From the NCBI GenBank assembly GCA_050187415.1, contig JBFWXN010000007.1:56422-120421 (forward strand): 64,000 nt of DNA, in the 5' to 3' direction. Of the stretch, positions 36,727 through 45,663 are shown one piece after another. Within the stretch, counting starts at the first letter, position 1. Each line of letters starts with the position of its first letter. The notes below the pieces were generated by a model. The model was not told where the DNA came from and searched no databases. It worked only from the letters and a program-made list of their open reading frames with translations. The position numbers were made by a program, and so were the translations under genes. The DNA comes from Ga0077555 sp050187415. GTDB lineage: Bacteria > Pseudomonadota > Alphaproteobacteria > Rhizobiales > Hyphomicrobiaceae.

Positions 36727-38193
36727 TCAGCGCCGGCTCGTCATGACTGCCTTGCGATCGAACGCAAGCGCCGTCGGCGGGCCGGCCTGTTCTATGGTGT
36801 TCAGCTTTATGGCGGAGCCCGTGAATTGCTGCGCCGAACGCAACATCGTTCCGCGAGATGCTTGCTGAAACGATGCGGTGGAGGCGTCGGGCTGATCGAG
36901 AACCTCGAGGGTGCGCGCGACGTCCTGGGCAACGAACTGGCTCATCAGATCGTGCTCGGGTGATTCCGTCAGATAGGGCGCTACGGCGAACGGTCTGTAC
37001 GACAGCTCTTCGGGATGCTCGTCGTCATAGGCGGGCGCCGCAATCCATCCACCCCCACCCCAGTCGAAGCGGCCTGCGTCGGTGAGTGTCTTGGGCGGTA
37101 CGGACGTTGGTCCGAGCGAGGCGACCTGACGCTCCCGATCGCTGGAACGCGAGGCCAAATCGGTGGGGGGTACGGGAAGCGAGGTACCCGTCAGGCTTTG
37201 CAGATGCGGAGCCTCGGGCCGTCGGGCCGGCGCCGGGCCCGAAAGCAGCTTCGGCAGATTGGCCGCAAGCTTCATGAGTTCACCCAGGCGCTCGCGATCT
37301 CCGAAGGATGGCGACAACGACGCACGCAGGCTGACGGGAGTTGGGATAGGGCGGCTCATCTGTCGAGGCTGTTCGACGAGAGAGGGAGGAGCCGGCTCGA
37401 TGCGGCTCGTAAGCGCAGCCATGCGCTCCGAGCGGGATGCCGGCCGCACGCGCGCATCGGCCTCGGCAACAGCCACAGGTGCGCTTCCCGAGTGGTGATG
37501 CTCGAGGAACATGGCGATTTGCTGGGCCATCTCACCATTGTGTGCCTTCGCCACCCGCACGTCCTCGCGCGTGATCGGACCACCGCTCGCGGGCATATGA
37601 TGGGTAGAGCCCGAAGGAAACAGCAGGGCAAGCTCATTGCGGGGCAGACGAGGCCAGCTGCGGACCCGGTCCGTGTCGACATGCACGAAGGGAAGTGCCG
37701 AGGTCGGGTAATATCCGACCCCGCCGCGCTCCTGAATCAGGGCGGAATATCGAAGTTGTTTGAGGGGGATATCAGGAAAATGAACGTCGGCGGCCTTGCC
37801 AAGGATGTGCCGGCTTTGCTTCGCCTGTCCGCCCACCGTGCGACGCAGCATGGCGTTGGTCTCGGCAGACCGGAAGCCCGAGACGAGGTGGATCGGTGCC
37901 TTGGAACCGAGTTCCGTGTGGATCTGCCAGAGCAAATCGAACAATTCGCGGTCCATCTTCGTCGCCTCGTTGCGACGGTAGTCCCGCATGACGTGATTGA
38001 GCTTTTCAACGCCGGCTTCGACGTAGCGCCCGTTGCGCTTGAAGACGGCCGTCACCGTTTCCTTGGTATGGATATTGTAGATCGTCAGCGAGCGCTCGTT
38101 GTCCTCGGCCTGGACGAGCATCGGTATCGCGGCGCCAGCCATCAGCGCGACCGTGGCCGCGAGCATGCTTCGCTTACGCAATGCCAAAGGCAA
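36727..38193 (-). CDS. DUF882 (M15-like, YcbK) exported zinc peptidase domain protein
   Basis: 488 residues. Signal peptide (about 1-28, ending VQA), then the DUF882 domain to about residue 190 with LVSGFRSAETNAMLRR, SRHILGKAADVHFPD and FVHVDTDRVRSW. The His, Asp and His in these last two motifs would bind zinc as in M15 D,D-peptidases. The remaining 290 residues are Pro/Ser/Arg-rich with no known domain. Likely acts on peptidoglycan cross-links in the periplasm. Monocistronic, divergent from the MFS gene. Confidence 0.88.
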   Translation of the reverse strand: MPLALRKRSMLAATVALMAGAAIPMLVQAEDNERSLTIYNIHTKETVTAVFKRNGRYVEAGVEKLNHVMRDYRRNEATKMDRELFDLLWQIHTELGSKAPIHLVSGFRSAETNAMLRRTVGGQAKQSRHILGKAADVHFPDIPLKQLRYSALIQERGGVGYYPTSALPFVHVDTDRVRSWPRLPRNELALLFPSGSTHHMPASGGPITREDVRVAKAHNGEMAQQIAMFLEHHHSGSAPVAVAEADARVRPASRSERMAALTSRIEPAPPSLVEQPRQMSRPIPTPVSLRASLSPSFGDRERLGELMKLAANLPKLLSGPAPARRPEAPHLQSLTGTSLPVPPTDLASRSSDRERQVASLGPTSVPPKTLTDAGRFDWGGGGWIAAPAYDDEHPEELSYRPFAVAPYLTESPEHDLMSQFVAQDVARTLEVLDQPDASTASFQQASRGTMLRSAQQFTGSAIKLNTIEQAGPPTALAFDRKAVMTSRR

Positions 38194-38521
38194 TCCCCCA
38201 CCAGTTCGGCCACCCCCATTCGCGGATTGCCGTCATCTCCAATTTTCGGCCGGCGCGCCGTTCCCCTGGCCTCGTGCCGACGACGTAGCGGGGTCGGAGA
38301 ATCCTGAACAAGGTAAACCGACACCATTAACGGTTGGTAAGCATTGAATACGGGGGCTTGTTGACCTGACTGCGGCAAGACCGAGGCAGATCGGGAAAAG
38401 TACGGATACAAGCACAGCATCGGTTGCGTTCTGCCGAAAGGTCGACACACTGTCCATGCCGCGCCCGAATGGCGCAGTATGGCGCGGTTCCCGCACAGCT
38501 CGATCCGACGGCGCAGATCCC
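38194..38521. other. Divergent intergenic region, no gene seen
   Basis: 328 bases between the DUF882 gene and the MFS gene. A less GC-rich stretch at about 38315-38360 (ACCATTAACGGTTGGTAAGC) probably holds promoter elements; half-sites TTAC and TTAA on the minus strand recall CtrA boxes, but the spacing is one base short. TTGACC at 38361-38366 could be a -35 box. No frame with proper codon bias is present. Confidence 0.4.
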
Positions 38522-39742
38522 ATGTCACAAACAGAGACGGTCGCTGCGTCGCGGGCCGGCGCCGCGATCGCCGCCGCTACCGTGTTCAGCCTACCGCTTG
38601 GCTCGATCTATGCCTTCAGCGTGTTGATCGGGCCGCTCGAGCGCGAGCTCAATGCAAGCCGATCGGATCTCGCCTCGGTGTTCGGGTTGTCGGTGATCTT
38701 TTTCACGATCGGCTCGAACGTCGCGCCCCGCCTTTTCGGGCTCATTTCCGGGCCACTCCTCGTTGCGCTGTCGGCAGCGGTCTCGGCACTGGGCGTCCTG
38801 GTGGCTGCCCTCGCCGGCACATATGTGTGGCTTGCGGTCGGTTATGGCGTGCTATTCGCGTTCGGCGGCGGCGTGGCCTACATCACCGCCCAGCAAACCG
38901 TGAATGCTACTGCGATCCGGCGTCCGGGATTGGTCAACGGTTATCTCGTCAGCCTGTTTCCGGCAGGGGCGATGCTTGCGGCCATGGCGTTCGGATGGGC
39001 GACCGAGCGCTACGATGTGAGCACAACTCTCACGGCATTGGCGGCCGTCGTGGCGGTTTGCGGCGCTGTCGCCACGGTATTCACGGCGCGATCGGGCGTT
39101 CGCTTGACGCGGCCGCGAAGGCCGACGAGCGCGGCAGGATACCGAGGCGGGAGCGAGGGCGGGGGGCCGCCCAGGGCGGTGTTCTGGAAGCTGTTCCTGC
39201 TTTTCACCTGCGCAGCCTCCGCCGGACTGATGGTGCTCAGTCAGGCCGTGGTCATTCTCGAAGCCTACGGTGTCGGCAAGTCGGTTGCTCTCGCAGCGAC
39301 CACGGGCATTACGGCCGTCGTTGCTGCGGCGCGGCTCGGCGGCGGCTTCCTGGTGGATCGGCTGCCGGTGCCGTTCGTCGGAGCTGCCGCCCAAACCTTT
39401 GCGCTCGCCGGCGCCATCATGCTGACGCTTCTGCCGAAGCCGGAGATGGCGATCGTCGGACTCGGCATGATCGGCGTCGGTTACGGCCTCGTTTCCGGCA
39501 TCACGGTGGGCGGCGTAGCCCTCTATTGGCCGAAGTCGCTTTTCGGGCACATCTCGAGCCGTATGTACATCGCTTGGTGCCTTGCAGCGTTGTCGCTACC
39601 GGTGGTGGCCGCGAAGCTTTTCGACGCGACGGGTGCGTACACCTCGGCCATCATACTTGCCGGCGCGGCCAACCTCTGTGGCGTTCTGGTCGGCGCGACG
39701 CTGCCGAGGCAGACATCCGTGGCATCGCCGCGCCCCGCATGA
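38522..39742 (+). CDS. MFS transporter (OxlT/monocarboxylate-like)
   Basis: 406 residues from the ATG at 38522. Twelve membrane spans in two six-helix halves around a cytoplasmic loop near 185-205 rich in Arg and Gly. The first half shows VFSLPLGSIYAFSVLIGPL, typical of OxlT-like carriers. The substrate is likely a small organic acid, by family only. The VOC-protein gene follows 19 bases later and is probably cotranscribed. The ribosome site is weak. Confidence 0.88.
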   Translation: MSQTETVAASRAGAAIAAATVFSLPLGSIYAFSVLIGPLERELNASRSDLASVFGLSVIFFTIGSNVAPRLFGLISGPLLVALSAAVSALGVLVAALAGTYVWLAVGYGVLFAFGGGVAYITAQQTVNATAIRRPGLVNGYLVSLFPAGAMLAAMAFGWATERYDVSTTLTALAAVVAVCGAVATVFTARSGVRLTRPRRPTSAAGYRGGSEGGGPPRAVFWKLFLLFTCAASAGLMVLSQAVVILEAYGVGKSVALAATTGITAVVAAARLGGGFLVDRLPVPFVGAAAQTFALAGAIMLTLLPKPEMAIVGLGMIGVGYGLVSGITVGGVALYWPKSLFGHISSRMYIAWCLAALSLPVVAAKLFDATGAYTSAIILAGAANLCGVLVGATLPRQTSVASPRPA

Positions 39743-39761
39743 ACGACCATGGAGAACGTGC

Positions 39762-40292
39762 ATGAGCCTGATTTATGGAGAAATTCGCCAGCTCGGCTAC
39801 GTCGTCAACGATATCGAGGCGGCGATGCGGCATTGGGTCGGCGTGCTTGGTGTCGGACCCTGGTTCTACGTCGAACGCCTGCCGGTCAAGAATTTCCTTT
39901 ACCGCGGACAACCGTCGGATGTTCACGCCTCGATCGCGATCTCCAATTCCGGGGCGGCGCAGATCGAGCTGATCCAGCAGCGCAACGACGCCCCGTCGAT
40001 GTACCGCGATTTCTTGGCGAGCGGACCCGAGGGTCTGCAACACGTGAGCACGTGGCCGGTCGACTACGAGGCAACGATCGCACGGGCACAGAAGGCCGGG
40101 CATCGCATCGGGCAACAGGGTGAATCAAACCGCGGGCCATTCGCCTATTTCGATACCGAGGCCGCGCACCGTGGCTCGTGCATGGAGATTGCCGCCTACA
40201 CTGAGGTACGCAAACGGCAGTTCGACGCCATCGAGGCGGCCGCGCGAAGCTGGGACGGCCGCGACCCCATCCGCACAAGTTGGCCGGAGTAG
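39762..40292 (+). CDS. VOC-superfamily (glyoxalase/dioxygenase fold) protein
   Basis: 176 residues from the ATG at 39762, preceded by GGAGAACG. The two beta-alpha-beta modules of the VOC fold are visible: RQLGYVVNDIEAAMRHW at the start and LQHVSTWPVDYEATIARAQ in the second half, with HRGSCMEIA near the end supplying a likely metal-binding Glu. Such proteins include methylmalonyl-CoA epimerase-like and ring-cleavage enzymes. Downstream of the MFS gene, so a shared small-molecule pathway is plausible. Confidence 0.84.
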   Translation: MSLIYGEIRQLGYVVNDIEAAMRHWVGVLGVGPWFYVERLPVKNFLYRGQPSDVHASIAISNSGAAQIELIQQRNDAPSMYRDFLASGPEGLQHVSTWPVDYEATIARAQKAGHRIGQQGESNRGPFAYFDTEAAHRGSCMEIAAYTEVRKRQFDAIEAAARSWDGRDPIRTSWPE

Positions 40293-40318
40293 ACGCGGCC
40301 AACTCCAGTCCGAGCGAA

Positions 40319-41281
40319 TTACAGTTTCATCACCGCGCGGATGCCATCGGCAATCTTGTTGCGATCGGGAAAGACATGGTCCTCAAGGCCGGGGCTATAA
40401 GGGATCGGCACAAACAGAGCGCAGACACGCTTAACCGGAGCTTTCAGTGACTTGAATGTAGCCGGGTCCTCGGTGACGAGTGTTGCGATCTCGGCGGAGG
40501 CTCCGCACACGGGGCCGGCCTCGTCCGCAATGACGAGGCGGCCGGTTTTCCTCACGCTGGTGCGGATCGCGTCGGCATCGAGCGGCGCGATGGTGCGCGG
40601 GTCGACGACCTCGACCGAAATGCCTTCCCTGGCCAGCGCTTCAGCGGCCGCCAAAGTCTCGTGTACGGCCCAGGCGAGGGCGACGACGGTGACGTCCGTG
40701 CCCTCGCGCTTGATGTCAGCCTTGCCGATGGGAATCAATTCGTCGCTCTCGGCCTCCGGCACCTCGCCTTTCAGCGGTAAGAGGCGATTGCCCTCGAAGG
40801 AAATGACGGGATTGTTGTCGCGGATCGCGCTTTTGAGCAGGCCCTTGAGGTCACGCGGAGTCGACGGGAGAATGATTTTCAGCCCGCTCATGTTCATGAA
40901 CATCGAATAGGGGCTTTGCGAGTGCTGCGCCGCGAGGCGACCTCCGCCCCCGACGCCGGCGCGGTAGACGATCGGGAACTTCTGCTGGCCACCGAACATA
41001 TAGGTGATCTTTGCGGCCTGGTTGACGATCTGGTCCATGGCGACGAAGCAGAACGTCACCTGCCGCCAGTCGCAGATCGGACGGAAGCCGGACCCCGCCG
41101 CGCCAATAGACATGCCGGTCATGGTGCTTTCGGCGATGGGGGTGGCGCGCATGCGCTCGGTGCCGAATTCCTTGGCGAGCGGAGTGATCGCGTCGGTCGA
41201 CATGTAGAAAACCTTGGCGTCGCGCCGCATTTCTTCTTGAACGGCTTCGAGCCCGGCCTGGGCGTAGGTGATCTCTCGCAT
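40319..41281 (-). CDS. Acetoin/2-oxoacid dehydrogenase E1 component, beta subunit
   Basis: 320 residues. The transketolase central and C-terminal domains of E1 beta are clear: REITYAQAGLEAVQEEM, TPIAESTMTGMSIGAA, MFGGQQKFPIVYRA and VEVVDPRTIAPLD. With E1 alpha it would decarboxylate a 2-oxoacid or cleave acetoin using TPP. GGAG precedes the ATG. The last gene of the minus-strand block; separated from E1 alpha by a GST gene, and no E2 or E3 gene is nearby. Confidence 0.9.
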   Translation of the reverse strand: MREITYAQAGLEAVQEEMRRDAKVFYMSTDAITPLAKEFGTERMRATPIAESTMTGMSIGAAGSGFRPICDWRQVTFCFVAMDQIVNQAAKITYMFGGQQKFPIVYRAGVGGGGRLAAQHSQSPYSMFMNMSGLKIILPSTPRDLKGLLKSAIRDNNPVISFEGNRLLPLKGEVPEAESDELIPIGKADIKREGTDVTVVALAWAVHETLAAAEALAREGISVEVVDPRTIAPLDADAIRTSVRKTGRLVIADEAGPVCGASAEIATLVTEDPATFKSLKAPVKRVCALFVPIPYSPGLEDHVFPDRNKIADGIRAVMKL

Positions 41282-41337
41282 ATGTGCGTGCTCCGAATTT
41301 TGAGCGTCATTCGCCGGTCGGCAGTCTGTGCTCTGCC

Positions 41338-42057
41338 TCAGGTGCCGATGTGCCAGCGGCCCCGCTGCAGGAAGCGATCGAGCGTGTCTGCGTCGGTCTT
41401 GTCGAAAGCGGTCGTCCGCGCGCGCACCTCATCCTGCCTGGCGTTGGCTCGGGCGACAGCCGGGCGGGCCGCCATGCGCTCCATCCAGGCGTCGAGATTG
41501 ACGAGCTTCTCCTTTTCCTCGCCGAGGAAGCTCATCATGGCCGCCGTGCGAGACCAGGGGTAGAACGCGATATCGGTGATGCCGAAGTCGTCGCCGGTCA
41601 GCCAGCGCGAGGTCGCGAGCCGCTGATCCATGGCACGGTACACGGTGCGCACCTGCGTGCGATATCGCGCCAGCGCATAGTCGTTGCCGGGCGGGGCGAA
41701 GCGTACGAAATGCACGAGCTGGCCCGACATCGGGCCCTGGCCGGTGAGCTGCACCATGAGCCATTGCAGTGCCTCGTAGCGCGCGGCGCCGTCCTTGGGG
41801 AGCAGCTTGCCGGTCTTCTCGGCAAGATAGATCAGGATCGCACCGGACTCGAAGACCGTGATCGTCTTGCCGCCTGGTCCGTCGGTGTCGACCAGGACGG
41901 GCACTTTCGCATTCGGATTGAGCTTGAGGTACGCGGGCTCGAATTGCTTGCCGGCGAAAACGTCGACGACCTCGAGCTGCCAAGGCAGCTCGAGCTCTTC
42001 GAGGGCGAGAAACACCTTGACGACGTTCGGGCTGGCCATTCCGTAGAGGGTGATCAT
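41338..42057 (-). CDS. Glutathione S-transferase family protein
   Basis: 239 residues from the ATG at 42057. A thioredoxin-like N-terminal domain (ITLYGMASPNVVKVFLALEE, LNPNAKVPVLVD, ESGAILIYLAEK) is joined to an all-helical C-terminal domain with DDFGITDIAFYPW. The Ser in MASPN may be the glutathione-activating residue. It lies 14 bases after E1 alpha and 56 before E1 beta. It may detoxify or isomerise an intermediate of that pathway, which is inference. Confidence 0.9.
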   Translation of the reverse strand: MITLYGMASPNVVKVFLALEELELPWQLEVVDVFAGKQFEPAYLKLNPNAKVPVLVDTDGPGGKTITVFESGAILIYLAEKTGKLLPKDGAARYEALQWLMVQLTGQGPMSGQLVHFVRFAPPGNDYALARYRTQVRTVYRAMDQRLATSRWLTGDDFGITDIAFYPWSRTAAMMSFLGEEKEKLVNLDAWMERMAARPAVARANARQDEVRARTTAFDKTDADTLDRFLQRGRWHIGT

Positions 42058-42071
42058 GTGGGCGGATCTCT

Positions 42072-43046
42072 CTATGCCGCGAAAACGTCGTCGAGCGCTT
42101 CGTCGGGCGCCGGGAATGGACTTTCCTCCGCGAAACGGCACGCCTTCTCGATGCGATCGAGCACGTGACGGTCCAGCTCCTGCCAGTCGGCATCGGTGAA
42201 GCCGTGCTCCGTCTTCAGGTGGCCGACGAGACGCGCGATCGGGTCCTTGTCCGCCGCCTTCCACGCCTCGATCTCGGCGGCAGGGCGATAATCGGGCTGG
42301 CCCTTGCGCTCGGTGTGGGCGCGCCAGCGGTAGGTCTTGGCTTCGATCAGTGTCGGCCCTTCACCGGCTCGGGCTCGGGCGACCGCTTTTTCGGCGGCGT
42401 CGTGGATGGCGAAGATGTCATTGCCGTCCACCTGGACACCCGGAATGCCGTAGCCGGCCGCGCGCAGGGCAATCTCGCCGCCTCGGGCGATGGTGTTTTG
42501 AGCGGATGTCTGGGCCGCGTAGCCGTTGTTCTCGCAGACATAGAGGATCGGCAGCTTCCAGGCGGCGGCGACGTTCATGCACTCGTGGAAGGGCCCTGCG
42601 GCCGATGCGCCGTCACCAAAGAACGAGACGGCTACTCCGCCTTTTCCTTCGAGCTTCGCAGCAAGTGCGGCGCCGGTGACGATAGAGATGCCGCCGGCCA
42701 CGATGCCGTTGGCGCCCAGCATGCCCTTCTCGAAATCGGCAATGTGCATGGAGCCGCCCTTGCCTTTGCAGTAGCCGTCGCGGCGACCGTAAAGCTCGGC
42801 CATCATTCGGTCGAGGTCGGCGCCCTTGGCGATGCAATGGCCGTGACCGCGATGGGTCGAGATGATCTGGTCGCCGTCGCGGAGCGCGCCGCAAACGCCG
42901 GTCGCGACCGCTTCCTCGCCGATGTAGCAGTGCACGACGCCATAGATCTTGCCGGCGTGATAATCGTCGGATGCGCGCTCCTCGAAACGGCGGATGGTCT
43001 GCATCGTGTGCAGCATCTCGCGCAGCGCGTTGGCGCCCAGTGCCAT
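42072..43046 (-). CDS. Acetoin/2-oxoacid dehydrogenase E1 component, alpha subunit
   Basis: 324 residues from the ATG at 43046, preceded by GAGGAGG. The TPP-binding motif GDGASAAG...CENN is intact, and STHRGHGHCIAKGAD and GKGGSMHIAD are characteristic of acetoin-type E1 alpha. The 150-base extension upstream is not needed. The partner is the E1 beta gene two positions downstream. An amidase gene precedes it by 37 bases on the same strand, suggesting one transcript. Confidence 0.92.
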   Translation of the reverse strand: MALGANALREMLHTMQTIRRFEERASDDYHAGKIYGVVHCYIGEEAVATGVCGALRDGDQIISTHRGHGHCIAKGADLDRMMAELYGRRDGYCKGKGGSMHIADFEKGMLGANGIVAGGISIVTGAALAAKLEGKGGVAVSFFGDGASAAGPFHECMNVAAAWKLPILYVCENNGYAAQTSAQNTIARGGEIALRAAGYGIPGVQVDGNDIFAIHDAAEKAVARARAGEGPTLIEAKTYRWRAHTERKGQPDYRPAAEIEAWKAADKDPIARLVGHLKTEHGFTDADWQELDRHVLDRIEKACRFAEESPFPAPDEALDDVFAA

Positions 43047-43083
43047 GTGGCATCCTCCTCTGGCATTATTGGTTATCGTTGGC

Positions 43084-44442
43084 TCAAGTGTTGCGCGACC
43101 GAATGACAGTCTCAATAGACTTCGCAATGCCGAGCATCCGACGATCGGCCATGCTCGCGCACGACACCATGAGGCTGGTCGGTGGAGCGCCGAGCGCACT
43201 CATCGGCAGCGCAATGGAGCAGCCGTCGAAAATGTTGATGGTGAGCGGGTTGCGGAGCGAAGCCATATTGAGGCGCGCAAAGTCTTCGTCACCGGCGAGA
43301 TCGGCCACGGTCGGAGGCAGGATGGGGCACGTCGGTGCGATGAGGGCGTCGAAGTCGGCGAGTTCCCGCGCGTAAGTGGTCATCGCGCTCTCGCGCAAGC
43401 GAAGCAGCTCGATGTAGTCGGCGGCGGTTTGGGTCTCGCCCAGCATGATACGCGCCGCCACGCGGGGGTCGTACTCGTTGCGCTTCTTGGCTATCAATTC
43501 CTTGTGCCAGGCGAAGCTTTCCGCACCCGCGAAGCCTCCCTTATTGAGCAGAGGCCGGATCAGGTCGAGGGGTTTGAAGTGCGCCTTCGTGACGAGCGCT
43601 CCGGCTGCCGAGAGCGCCGAGAGCGTTGCCTCGAAGTCTTTCGCCACGGTGGGGTCGAGGTTGTCGAGGAACATGTTCTCCGGAACGAGCAGGCGCAGGC
43701 CCAAGAGCGGCACGGCTTTCGCGGGCAAAATGGGCTCGCCGGCAAAGACGGCATCGAGCATGGCGCAGCAATCGACGGTGCGCGCGATCGGGCCAATGGA
43801 ATCGAGCGTTGTCGAGAGGGGCACGACATCGTCGGTCGGCACGCGGCGTGCGGTGGGTTTCAGCCCGGTCACGCCGCAGTAGGCCGCAGGAATGCGGCAC
43901 GAGCCGCCCGTGTCGGTGCCCAGTGCTCCGTGGGCGTAACCGTAGGCGACTGCTGCGGCCGACCCCGATGACGAGCCGCCGGGGACGTGGCGGTTGGCTC
44001 GGTCCCAGGGAGCGGCTGGGGTTCCGTAATGTGGATTGATGCCGATCCCCGAATAGGCGAACTCGCTCATGTTGGCGCGACCGATGATGATCAGTCCGGC
44101 AGCGCGCATCCTCGCGATGACAGGTGCGTCGGCAGCGGCGGGCTTGCGGTCGGCGAGCGCGGTCGAGCCGGCGGTCGTGACCTGTCCCTTGATGTCGGCA
44201 AGGTCCTTGATGGCGACGGGGATGCCGGCGAGCGGCGACGGAGCGGCACCGACTTTGCGCAGCATATCCTGAGCGTCGGCAGCCTTGCGGGCGGCTTCGG
44301 CATCGATCGAGACGAAGACGCGCGAGCCTTCGCCGCCTGCATCTGCGATGCGAGCGAGGCACTCGTCGACCAGCGCACGCGACGTGGTGCGGCCTTCGGA
44401 AAGATTGCGGGCGAGGATGGGAAGGTCGTGGTCGGTGCTCAT
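43084..44442 (-). CDS. Amidase-signature family amidohydrolase
   Basis: 452 residues. The Ser-cisSer-Lys triad is readable: Lys79 in GIPVAIKDL, the cis-Ser of PGGSSSGSAAA (157-159) and nucleophile Ser181 in GTDTGGSCRIPA. The family hydrolyses amides, from glutamyl-tRNA to indoleacetamide, urea-carboxylate and nylon dimers; with neither gatB nor gatC nearby this one is probably catabolic. It heads the amidase-E1 alpha-GST-E1 beta block. Confidence 0.9.
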   Translation of the reverse strand: MSTDHDLPILARNLSEGRTTSRALVDECLARIADAGGEGSRVFVSIDAEAARKAADAQDMLRKVGAAPSPLAGIPVAIKDLADIKGQVTTAGSTALADRKPAAADAPVIARMRAAGLIIIGRANMSEFAYSGIGINPHYGTPAAPWDRANRHVPGGSSSGSAAAVAYGYAHGALGTDTGGSCRIPAAYCGVTGLKPTARRVPTDDVVPLSTTLDSIGPIARTVDCCAMLDAVFAGEPILPAKAVPLLGLRLLVPENMFLDNLDPTVAKDFEATLSALSAAGALVTKAHFKPLDLIRPLLNKGGFAGAESFAWHKELIAKKRNEYDPRVAARIMLGETQTAADYIELLRLRESAMTTYARELADFDALIAPTCPILPPTVADLAGDEDFARLNMASLRNPLTINIFDGCSIALPMSALGAPPTSLMVSCASMADRRMLGIAKSIETVIRSRNT

Positions 44443-44489
44443 GAGGGTTCGCCTGGGTTCGATAAACTTTCGTATTACGGTCGAGTAAT

Positions 44490-45503
44490 CTATTCGCGCG
44501 GTGTCAATTCAAACTCCGCAGCCAGTCGCTCGAAGGTGCGCAGGCGTATCTCATAGCTCGGCGCGACGGCAACCAGGATCACTTCGTCGGCGCCGAATTG
44601 GTCGCTCAACTCCCGAATGCGCGCGGCGACGGTCTTGGCATTGCCGAGGGTCAGGCGCGGGCGGTCGTGGTTTGCGATCTGCTGCTCGCGGGGTGAGAAC
44701 TCGTAGGCGGCGGCATCCTCGATGGTCGGTACCGTGCGGTTGGCGCCGAGGGCCGTCAGCGCCCATCGCATGAGCACGGCCTTCTCGATCGCCTTGGCCT
44801 CCGCTTCGTCGTCGGCAACGATGGCAAGCATGGCTAGGGCGACGCGTGCGGTTTGCTCGTGCCACGGCTTGAAATGGCTGCGGTAGGCTTTCGCGACCTC
44901 CGCGCCGGTATACGCGTTGATGAAATGCGCAAACGCAAAGCGCATGCCGAGACTGGCTGCGAAGGAGGCGCCGCCGGTCGAGGAGCCGAGCACCCACATC
45001 TCGGGGGACGTTGCGACGTTGGGGCTGACCATCTGTCCATGCAGCGGATGGTTCTCGGGCACCACGCCGCGAAATATGGCGGAAAGCTCGGCGAGTTGAT
45101 TGGCGAAGCCCTCGTCGGTGTCGATCGGGCGCCCATCGAAGAGCACGCGGGCCGTGCGGGGATGTCCGCCCGGAGCGCGGCCGAGACCCAGATCGATACG
45201 GCCAGGGTACATCGCCTCGAGCATCTTGAACTGCTCGGCAATCTTGAACGGCGCATAGTAGGGAAGCATGATGCCGCCGGTGCCGAGACGGATCGCTTTC
45301 GTCTCAGCACCGAGGCGCGCGAGCAGGATCTCGGGACTCGCATCGGCGAGGCCGTTCAGCGCGTGATGCTCGGCGCACCAGTAGCGGTGATAGCCGAGAC
45401 GATCGGCAAGCTTTGCCAGCTCGATCGTGCGCTGGATGGCATCGGACGGCGTGGCCGAGCCAATGATGGGCGATTGATCGAGAATCGAAAGACTGATCGT
45501 CAT
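44490..45503 (-). CDS. LLM-class flavin-dependent oxidoreductase (luciferase-like)
   Basis: 337 residues. N-terminal SLSILDQSPII, then YHRYWCAEHHALNGLADASP and RIDLGLGRAPGG, the pattern of the MsnO8-like subgroup of luciferase-type enzymes that use reduced flavin. The substrate is unknown. It lies 47 bases upstream of the amidase on the same strand and could be the first gene of that block. Divergent from the CBS-BON gene. Confidence 0.9.
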   Translation of the reverse strand: MTISLSILDQSPIIGSATPSDAIQRTIELAKLADRLGYHRYWCAEHHALNGLADASPEILLARLGAETKAIRLGTGGIMLPYYAPFKIAEQFKMLEAMYPGRIDLGLGRAPGGHPRTARVLFDGRPIDTDEGFANQLAELSAIFRGVVPENHPLHGQMVSPNVATSPEMWVLGSSTGGASFAASLGMRFAFAHFINAYTGAEVAKAYRSHFKPWHEQTARVALAMLAIVADDEAEAKAIEKAVLMRWALTALGANRTVPTIEDAAAYEFSPREQQIANHDRPRLTLGNAKTVAARIRELSDQFGADEVILVAVAPSYEIRLRTFERLAAEFELTPRE

Positions 45504-45591
45504 CAGAGAAGGAACCTCTTCGGTATGCCCTCGTCACCATGGCATGCCGCGACGGTCATCTCCACCGTTCGAGCATGCCGGAACGTCCGCC

Positions 45592-45635
45592 TTGACGACG
45601 ATCAATGCAGGCGGCGGCGCGCCTGTCCCTATCGT
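45592..45635 (+). promoter_or_regulatory. FNR/FixK-type box with correctly placed -10
   Basis: TTGAC-GACG-ATCAA at 45592-45605 fits the FNR/FixK consensus TTGAT-N4-ATCAA with one mismatch. A -10 like TATCGT at 45630-45635 puts the box centre about 43 bases before the likely start, the position of class II activator sites. The downstream CBS-BON gene belongs to a group often induced by low oxygen. Confidence 0.5.
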
Positions 45636-45663
45636 AAGGCGGATGTTCTTGGAGAGACGTATC

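Noticed and set aside
38315..38360. CtrA box between the DUF882 and MFS genes
   Set aside because: TTAC-N6-TTAA on the minus strand has one wrong base and a spacer one base short of TTAA-N7-TTAA.
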